DNA of 12,679 bases, from contig JBOHPP010000225.1 in the NCBI GenBank assembly GCA_050731755.1, positions 1 to 12,679 on the forward strand, in the 5' to 3' direction. Shown piece after piece: positions 1 to 4,793 of this stretch (position 1 is its first letter; each line of letters begins with the position of its first letter). The position numbers and the translations under genes were made by a program. Under the pieces are notes generated by a model, which had not been told where the DNA came from, ran no database searches, and saw only the letters and a list, made by a program, of their open reading frames with translations. Origin of the DNA: JBOHPP01 sp050731755 (GTDB lineage: Bacteria > Methylomirabilota > Methylomirabilia > Rokubacteriales > CSP1-6).

Positions 1-150
1 CGCTGCTGGCGGCTGGCCGGGGCGCGGCGCCGGGGCCTGGCTTTCGGGCTGAGGGGGCCGAGCCGGAGTGAAGAACGTCTCCATCACCCAAAGGTAGGCG
101 AAGAGCACGAGGATGCTCAGCGCGAACGCGAGGGCCGCTCGTTTCTCCAT
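1..150 (-). CDS. yidC: YidC membrane protein insertase, N-terminal fragment
   Basis: The minus strand from an ATG at 150 is open to the window edge and gives 50 residues beginning MEKRAALAFALSILVLFAYL. This is a short basic start, one hydrophobic segment at about residues 5-22, then a Pro/Ala/Gln-rich stretch from about residue 30. That is the usual N-terminus of Gram-negative-type YidC: first transmembrane helix, then a low-complexity linker into the periplasmic domain. YidC inserts and folds inner-membrane proteins, alone or with SecYEG. The catalytic transmembrane core lies outside the window, so the call rests on the N-terminus plus position: the ATG follows the yidD stop after a single base, in the standard rpmH-rnpA-yidD-yidC order. 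The gene is cut by the window, not visibly broken. Confidence 0.85.
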   Translation of the reverse strand, partial: MEKRAALAFALSILVLFAYLWVMETFFTPARPPQPESQAPAPRPGQPPAA

Positions 151-151
151 T

Positions 152-388
152 TCAGCCCGCTATCCGCGGCGCCGGTGGAGGGTCGTACCCACCCGGATGG
201 AACGGCTGGCATCGAAGGAGCCGTCTGAGCGTGAGCCACCCTCCGCGCAGCACGCCGTGCGCCTGCAGCGCTTGCCTCGCGTACTCCGAGCAGGTCGGGG
301 CGAACCGACAGTGGCGCCCGAGGAACGGCGAAAGCACCCATTGGTAAGCCACGATGGCGGCGAGTGCGACCTTCGTGCCCGCCGTCAT
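152..388 (-). CDS. yidD: YidD membrane protein insertion efficiency factor
   Basis: This 78-residue protein starts MTAGTKVALAAIVAYQWVLS and carries the family hallmark at about residues 26-36, HCRFAPTCSEY, followed by G-rich and R-rich residues and the C-terminal CQPFHPGGYDP segment (residues 60-70). YidD (UPF0161/DUF37) is a small membrane-associated protein that helps YidC-dependent insertion; its exact mechanism is not settled. The N-terminal half is amphipathic to hydrophobic, as is usual for the family, and the length is typical (70-100 aa). The ATG at 388 overlaps the rnpA TGA as ATGA, which implies translational coupling. A longer in-frame reading back to about 613 exists, but it adds sequence that is only the out-of-frame shadow of rnpA. 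The stop lies one base before the yidC start. Confidence 0.95.
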   Translation of the reverse strand: MTAGTKVALAAIVAYQWVLSPFLGRHCRFAPTCSEYARQALQAHGVLRGGWLTLRRLLRCQPFHPGGYDPPPAPRIAG

Positions 389-708
389 ACCGACCTCTTC
401 GGGCCGGGGATCGCCCCGAGGGCGTCGGCGAGGTGCGCGCTGAGCTCCGAGAAGGGCTCGTCCAGAGCCCCTCTTTTGGCGATCACCACGAGGGTGGCCT
501 GGGCCGGGGCCGCGCTCCGGACGGCCCGGAAAGCCTCGCGGAGGCGCCGCCGCGCGCGGTTGCGCCGCACTGAACCCCGGATCTGCCGGGTCACGGCGAA
601 GGCGACCCGACATGGTGAAGCAGCCTCCTGCCAGAGCACGATCAGTGACGGCCTCTCGATTCGCTTGCCCTGCTGGAAAAGCGCCTGGATCTCGGTGGTA
701 CTGGCCAA
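385..708 (-). CDS. rnpA: Ribonuclease P protein component (start uncertain)
   Basis: RnpA is the protein subunit that helps RNase P RNA bind and cleave the 5' leader of pre-tRNA. From the TTG at 708 it has 107 residues. The diagnostic basic RNR motif, VRRNRARRRLREAFR, lies at about residues 47-61, preceded by the strand CRVAFAVTR and followed by LVVIAKRGA, as in the family. The start is a real problem. The codons just upstream of 708 read FPRSQR, which matches the conserved N-terminus of RnpA (E. coli FPRELRL), so translation probably begins earlier. No in-frame ATG, GTG, CTG or TTG exists between 708 and a TTG at 933, and that TTG is itself the -35 box of the putative rpmH promoter. The 708 start has no visible Shine-Dalgarno sequence. 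The 385-387 stop overlaps the yidD start. Identity is certain; the 5' end is not. Confidence 0.9.
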   Translation of the reverse strand: MASTTEIQALFQQGKRIERPSLIVLWQEAASPCRVAFAVTRQIRGSVRRNRARRRLREAFRAVRSAAPAQATLVVIAKRGALDEPFSELSAHLADALGAIPGPKRSV

Positions 709-734
709 CCGCTGGCTGCGAGGAAACCGACCCG

Positions 735-869
735 TTAGACGGTCAGCCGTTGGCGCCCCTTGGCCCGCCGGCGCTTGAGGACCTTGCGCCCGCCGGTAGT
801 CTTCATGCGTTCCCGGAACCCGTGCGTCTTCTTCCGGCGGCGCTGATTCGGTTGAAATGTCCGTTTCAT
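735..869 (-). CDS. rpmH: 50S ribosomal protein L34
   Basis: This 44-residue, strongly basic protein begins MKRTFQPNQRRRKKTHGFRE, continues with RMKTTGGRKVLKRRRAKGR and ends LTV. This is the nearly invariant L34 sequence and length. L34 is a component of the large ribosomal subunit. The ATG at 869 is preceded by a purine-rich GAGAGGG about 11 bases upstream. The gene is first in the leftward operon and lies about 30 bases downstream of the promoter at 904-933. The open frame that becomes rnpA runs through the whole of rpmH in another register, which bears on the unusual rnpA start. The gene is too short for many ORF callers but is unmistakable. Confidence 0.98.
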   Translation of the reverse strand: MKRTFQPNQRRRKKTHGFRERMKTTGGRKVLKRRRAKGRQRLTV

Positions 870-903
870 GAGCGCGATTTCCCTCTCGGTCGTGAGCCGA
901 CGT

Positions 904-933
904 AGTGTAGACAGCCCCGATGCGGCAAGTCAA
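904..933 (-). promoter_or_regulatory. Putative sigma-70-type promoter of the rpmH operon
   Basis: On the minus strand, TTGACT (933-928) and TACACT (909-904) are separated by 18 bases. This is a close match to TTGACA/TATAAT, and it sits about 30-35 bases upstream of the rpmH ATG at a sensible distance. It would drive rpmH-rnpA-yidD-yidC leftward. It is seen by eye only. If real, transcripts begin near 896 and cannot include the TTG at 933. Confidence 0.6.
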
Positions 934-1069
934 CTCGCCGATCCTCTTGCGACGCCGTTTTTGCCTGTGCTAAGGTGCGCCATCCCGAACCCCCTGAGGA
1001 CGTCTTGGCTCCTGAGGTCCGTCGCGAGAAGCCGGGTATCGCCGAGCCTGAGCCTGCTGGTCAGCACGG

Positions 1070-1101
1070 CTATCCACACGTGTGGATAACCGTGTGTGTA
1101 A
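1070..1101. promoter_or_regulatory. DnaA-box cluster directly upstream of dnaA
   Basis: Three DnaA-box-like 9-mers lie within 32 bases. CTATCCACA (1070-1078, plus strand) has one mismatch to TTATCCACA. A perfect TTATCCACA lies on the minus strand at 1081-1089. TTACACACA (minus strand, 1093-1101) also has one mismatch. The first two form an 18-bp perfect palindrome, TATCCACACGTGTGGATA, at 1071-1088. The cluster ends three bases before the dnaA GTG. Such boxes usually serve DnaA autoregulation and, in bipartite origins, form one half of oriC. Function is inferred; the sequence matches are direct. Confidence 0.75.
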
Positions 1102-1104
1102 CTA

Positions 1105-2439
1105 GTGCCTCCGCCTGTGCTGGATAGCCTTTGGGCGCGCGTGCTGGAGGCGGCCGGCCGCCGACTCCCGCCGGCCGTCCTGGACTCGTGGGTGCGACCT
1201 TGCCGGCTCCTGGCGCTCGAGGGTGACCACCTCCGTATCGGCGCGCCCAACCGCTTTTCCCGCGACTGGCTGGCCCAACACCACCTGGAAACCCTCCAGA
1301 TGGCGGCTCAGGAGTGTGTCGGCGGCCACCCGCGGGTCTCCATCGTCGTGGACGATTCGGGTCCGCCACCGCCCGGACCGCCCGACGTCCCGCCGGCCCC
1401 CCCGGCGCCCACCGGCCGCAGCGAAGGGCTGAACCCCCGCTATACCTTCGACTCCTTCGTCGTCGGCTCGTCGAACCAGTTCGCCCAGGCCGCCTGCCAG
1501 GCCGTGGCCGAGCTCCCCTCGCGCGCCTACAACCCGCTGTTCATCTACGGCGGCGTCGGCCTGGGCAAGACGCACCTGCTCCACGCCGTCGGCCACCAGG
1601 TGCTGCGGCTGTTTCCCGGCATGAGCGTGGTGTACCTCTCGTCGGAGCGCTTCACCAACGAGTTGATCAACGCGATTCGCTACGATCGCACGGCCGAGTT
1701 CCGGGCCCGCTACCGCAACATCGACCTGCTGCTGATCGACGACATCCAGTTCATCTCAGGCAAGGAGCGGACTCAGGAGGAGTTCTTCCACACGTTCAAC
1801 GACCTCTACGAGTCGCGCAAGCAGATCATCGTCTCCAGCGATTGCTCGCCCAAAGACATCCCCGAGATCGAGGAGCGCCTGCGCTCCCGCTTCGAGTGGG
1901 GCCTGATCGCCGACATCCAGCCGCCCGACTTCGAGACGCGCGTGGCGATCCTCAAGAAGAAGGCGGCGCTCGAGCGCGTCCGCCTCGCCGACGACGTGGC
2001 CTACCTCATCGCCGGCCGCATCAAGTCCAATATCCGGGAGCTCGAAGGCTCGCTGACCCGGATGATCGCCTTCTGCGCGCTCACCGGCCGGGAGATGGGA
2101 CTCGAGCTCGCCCAGGAGGTCCTGGCCGACCTCTGGGGCGAGGAGGAGCGCATCATCACCATCGAGCAGGTGCAGCGCAAAGTGTGCGACTTCTTCGGGA
2201 TGAAGCTCTCCGATCTCAAGGCCAAGAACCGCACCAAGGCGGTCGCCTTTCCCCGGCAGGTGGCCATGTATTTGTCGCGGCACCTCACCCACGCCTCGCT
2301 GGCCGAAATCGGACGCGCCTTCGGAGGCAAAGACCATACGACGGTCCTGCACGCCGTGGACAAGATTCAGACCCTGACCCAGGAAGACCCCAAACTACGC
2401 AAGACCATCGAGGGACTTATCCAGGGGATCCAGCTGTGA
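1105..2439 (+). CDS. dnaA: Chromosomal replication initiator protein DnaA
   Basis: This 444-residue protein has the full DnaA layout. Domain I (about 1-80) interacts with partners. A short Pro-rich linker (about 85-110) follows. The AAA+ domain III begins near YTFDSFVVG, with Walker A GGVGLGKT at 149-156 (Lys155) and Walker B LLLIDD ending at Asp212-Asp213. The C-terminal domain IV carries the DNA-binding signature GGKDHTTVLHAVDKI. DnaA-ATP binds DnaA boxes and melts the origin. The GTG at 1105 was chosen as the first start after the DnaA-box cluster; a GTG at 1117 is an alternative, and neither has a clear Shine-Dalgarno sequence. A weak promoter-like pair, TTGCGA (947-952) and TAAGGT (971-976), precedes it. 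The flanking boxes suggest autoregulation. Confidence 0.98.
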   Translation: MPPPVLDSLWARVLEAAGRRLPPAVLDSWVRPCRLLALEGDHLRIGAPNRFSRDWLAQHHLETLQMAAQECVGGHPRVSIVVDDSGPPPPGPPDVPPAPPAPTGRSEGLNPRYTFDSFVVGSSNQFAQAACQAVAELPSRAYNPLFIYGGVGLGKTHLLHAVGHQVLRLFPGMSVVYLSSERFTNELINAIRYDRTAEFRARYRNIDLLLIDDIQFISGKERTQEEFFHTFNDLYESRKQIIVSSDCSPKDIPEIEERLRSRFEWGLIADIQPPDFETRVAILKKKAALERVRLADDVAYLIAGRIKSNIRELEGSLTRMIAFCALTGREMGLELAQEVLADLWGEEERIITIEQVQRKVCDFFGMKLSDLKAKNRTKAVAFPRQVAMYLSRHLTHASLAEIGRAFGGKDHTTVLHAVDKIQTLTQEDPKLRKTIEGLIQGIQL

Positions 2440-2600
2440 TCCACCGTGCCGCCATGGCCCGGCACCGGCTTATCCCCAGTCGGGCCACCGGGCAACCGTC
2501 GGTCCCAGCGCCTTTTTTGGGGTGCCGGCGCTATCCACACCGTTCGACGGCTCCGCTTACTACGGTTTTGTTCTTCTCATCCTGACAACGGAGAATCTTC
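2440..2600. other. dnaA-dnaN spacer, candidate oriC unwinding region
   Basis: This 161-bp spacer holds two DnaA-box-like sites in the same orientation: TTATCCCCA (2470-2478, one mismatch) and CTATCCACA (2531-2539, one mismatch, identical to the box at 1070). After the second box come a GC-rich stretch, then TTACTA (2557-2562), resembling two DnaA-trio units, and a T-rich run (2565-2580). Origins in the dnaA-dnaN spacer are common. An inverted repeat AGCGCC/GGCGCT (2507-2512 and 2527-2532) overlaps the second box. I infer that the replication origin lies here, possibly together with the upstream box cluster; no experiment or skew calculation supports it yet. Confidence 0.6.
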
Positions 2601-3695
2601 ATGGAAGTCGTTCTTGACCGTGACGCGTTCCTCAAAGGCCTCCAGATGGTGCACAACATCGTCGAGCCGCGTCAGACGCTGCCCATCCTGGCCAACGTGC
2701 TGCTGGAGGCCGAGGACGAAGCAGTCCGGGTGACCGCGACAGACCTCGAGGTGGGGGCGCGGGTGACGGTGCCCGCCCGCGTAGCCTCACGCGGGTCGAT
2801 CACGGTCTCCGCGCGCAAGCTCGCCGAGATCGTGAAGGAGTTGCCGGCGGCGAGCCTGAGCTTGAAGGTGGGCGACAGCGCCGCCGTGACCATCCGCTGC
2901 GGCGGCGTGAATTATCGGCTGGTCGGCATGACCCCCGACGATTTTCCGGCGGTGGTCCCGGCGGCGCCGCCGGCCTGGCTGCGGATGGAAGCCGGAGTCC
3001 TCAAGGAGATGTTGACCCAGACGAGCTTCGCGATCTCCCACGACGAGAGCCGGTTCGCGCTCAACGGTGTCCTCTTTGTGCTCCAGCCCAAAGAGGTTCG
3101 CTTCGTCGCCACGGACGGCCACCGACTGGCCGTGGCAACGCGTGGTGTCGGGCAGGGACTCAGCGGCGTCACCGGGATCGTCCCGCGCAAGGCCGTGATC
3201 GAGATCATGCGGGTTCTGGGGGCGAGCGAGGACGTCCAGATCGCCATTACCGAAAACCAGTTCGTGCTCCAGATGCCGAACTTCGTCATGACCGCGCGCT
3301 TGATCGAAGGGCAGTTCCCGAACTGGGAGGCGGTCATGCCCCGTAATCACCCGGGGCGGCTCACCCTCAAGCGCCTGGCCCTGGCCGCGGCGCTTCGTCG
3401 AGTGTCGGTGATGGCCGAGGAACGGAACAAGCCGGTGCGTCTCGTCCTGGCCTCGGGGTCACTGACCCTGTCGGCGGCCAGCCACGACCTGGGAGAGGCT
3501 GAGGAAGCGCTGGAGGTGGACTATACGGGTGCTGAGCTCACCATAGGGTTCAACTCTCGCTATATCCTCGATGCCCTGGCGCCCATGGAGCACGACGATG
3601 TTTTGTTCGAATTCAAGGACGGCCTGAGCCCTGGAGTGCTGAGAAGTGCGGCGGATGACGGATACTGCTGTGTTATAATGCCGATGCGTATTTAG
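2601..3695 (+). CDS. dnaN: DNA polymerase III beta sliding clamp
   Basis: This 364-residue protein is collinear with the bacterial beta clamp, a head-to-tail dimeric ring that tethers polymerase III and other enzymes to DNA. It starts MEVVLDRDAFLKGLQMVHNI, followed by LPILANVLLEA, typical of domain 1. Domain 2 includes ISHDESRFALNGVLF and FVATDGHRLAVATR (about 145-190). Domain 3 ends with the conserved VIMPMRI C-terminus that forms part of the protein-binding cleft. Length is normal (360-380). The ATG at 2601 has GGAG seven bases upstream (2590-2593). The gene follows the probable origin, and its last codons contain a strong -10-like element that may drive recF. Nothing looks truncated. Confidence 0.98.
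   Translation: MEVVLDRDAFLKGLQMVHNIVEPRQTLPILANVLLEAEDEAVRVTATDLEVGARVTVPARVASRGSITVSARKLAEIVKELPAASLSLKVGDSAAVTIRCGGVNYRLVGMTPDDFPAVVPAAPPAWLRMEAGVLKEMLTQTSFAISHDESRFALNGVLFVLQPKEVRFVATDGHRLAVATRGVGQGLSGVTGIVPRKAVIEIMRVLGASEDVQIAITENQFVLQMPNFVMTARLIEGQFPNWEAVMPRNHPGRLTLKRLALAAALRRVSVMAEERNKPVRLVLASGSLTLSAASHDLGEAEEALEVDYTGAELTIGFNSRYILDALAPMEHDDVLFEFKDGLSPGVLRSAADDGYCCVIMPMRI
3671..3679 (+). promoter_or_regulatory. Perfect extended -10 element inside the dnaN 3' end
   Basis: TGTTATAAT matches the extended -10 consensus TGnTATAAT exactly and lies within the final codons of dnaN in a GC-rich genome. No good -35 hexamer is visible at the right distance, as is common for extended -10 promoters. 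Transcription would start near 3686, about 35-45 bases before the recF start. This suggests an internal promoter for recF-gyrB; the coding sequence alone could also explain the motif. Confidence 0.5.
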
Positions 3696-3719
3696 CGAGG
3701 TTTTCCCTCTTGAGTCGAG

Positions 3720-4793
3720 GTGCCAGACAGGGTGCAAATTGGATGGGTACAGGCACTTGAATTTCGTAATCATCGCACCCTCAGCTGGAGCCCCTCACCG
3801 AAGCTGAACCTCCTGTCCGGGGCCAACGCCCAGGGCAAGACGAACCTCCTCGAAGCGCTTGGTTTCCTCCTGACGGGTCGGTCGTTTCGGACGTCGCGGC
3901 TTGGCGAGTTGCCCACCTGGGGGGCGGAGCGCGCTGCCGTGGGTGGGGAGCTGCACCGCGCGGACGGGTCGCGAACGGTACGCAGGAGCATCGAGCGGCT
4001 GATGACTGGGGCTTGGCAGGGGTCCGGTGACGACTGCCCGTGGGCCCGCGCTGTCGCCTTTGGATGGGCCGACCTCGAAATTCTGACGGGGGGGCCTCTG
4101 GCGCGCCGCAACTTCCTGGACGGCTTCGCGACGCGGCTCTATCCGAGCCACCGGCCGGCGCTCATCCGCTATCGCCAGATCCTGGCCCGGCGCAATCGAC
4201 TCCTTCAAGAAGGTCGGTTCGCGGCCGATGTGGATGGGCGGCTGGGGCCATGGGACGAACAACTCGCCCTCGTGGGCATGGAGCTCATTGACCGCCGGCG
4301 TCGCGCGGTGGCGTCGCTCCAGACCGAGATCGCCAGGATCTACCCGGCGTTGGCCGGCGGGCATCCCAAGGTCGAGATCGCCTATCGCGCCTCGCTCGGC
4401 CAGGCGACTGAGCCTTCGGCGTTCGTGGCTGCGCTGGCTCGGGCCCGTCGGGCCGAACTGGCCCGCGGGCAGACCCTGGTGGGACCGCATCGCGACGACC
4501 TCGCCATCGACCTGGACGGCATGGATGTCCGGGCGTTCGGCTCCCGAGGCCAGCAGCGGCTGCTGGCGCTGGCCCTGCGGCTGGCCGAGGTGCTGCCGAT
4601 CACCGAGGCCGCGGGGACGAGTCCCGTGCTGCTGCTCGACGATGCGCTGTCGGAGCTCGATTCGCGCGTGTGCGACAACGTGCTCAGGGAGATCGACCAC
4701 GCCGAGCAGGTGTTCCTGACTTCGCCGGAGCCACTGGCGTCGGGGCGGGGGACTCGGTGGGTGGTGCGGGAGGGCGAGGTGGCGGCGGTATGA
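3720..4793 (+). CDS. recF: DNA replication and repair protein RecF
   Basis: RecF is an SMC-like ABC ATPase that, with RecO and RecR, helps load RecA at single-strand gaps. From the GTG at 3720 the protein has 357 residues, normal for the family. It shows the N-terminal strand LEFRNHRTL, Walker A GANAQGKT (34-41, Lys40), the family-typical LLTGRSFRTS just after it, the ABC signature SRGQQRLLALALRLAE (from Ser275), and Walker B VLLLDDALSELD with Asp307-Asp308. An alternative GTG at 3732 gives an N-terminus closer to other RecF proteins and has GAGG (3717-3720) 11 bases upstream, so the true start may be four codons later. The TGA overlaps the gyrB ATG as ATGA, indicating coupled translation. 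Confidence 0.96.
   Translation: MPDRVQIGWVQALEFRNHRTLSWSPSPKLNLLSGANAQGKTNLLEALGFLLTGRSFRTSRLGELPTWGAERAAVGGELHRADGSRTVRRSIERLMTGAWQGSGDDCPWARAVAFGWADLEILTGGPLARRNFLDGFATRLYPSHRPALIRYRQILARRNRLLQEGRFAADVDGRLGPWDEQLALVGMELIDRRRRAVASLQTEIARIYPALAGGHPKVEIAYRASLGQATEPSAFVAALARARRAELARGQTLVGPHRDDLAIDLDGMDVRAFGSRGQQRLLALALRLAEVLPITEAAGTSPVLLLDDALSELDSRVCDNVLREIDHAEQVFLTSPEPLASGRGTRWVVREGEVAAV

Noticed and set aside
385..933. Annotating rnpA as a 182-residue protein from TTG 933
   Set aside because: The start coincides with the -35 of the likely rpmH promoter and would enclose all of rpmH. I kept the shorter start as the feature and reported the conflict as a finding.
993..1017. Direct repeat CCTGAGG (993-999 and 1011-1017) in the rpmH-dnaA spacer
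   Set aside because: Seven bases twice in GC-rich DNA is compatible with chance and matches no known site.
2456..2486. GGCCCG/CGGGCC inverted pair after dnaA enclosing the box at 2470
   Set aside because: A six-base stem with a 19-base loop and no T-run is not a credible terminator and may be chance.
1314..2585. 423-codon plus-strand frame overlapping dnaA and running into the spacer
   Set aside because: Out of frame with dnaA, which has full motif support; the product is Arg/Pro/Gly-rich with no domain.
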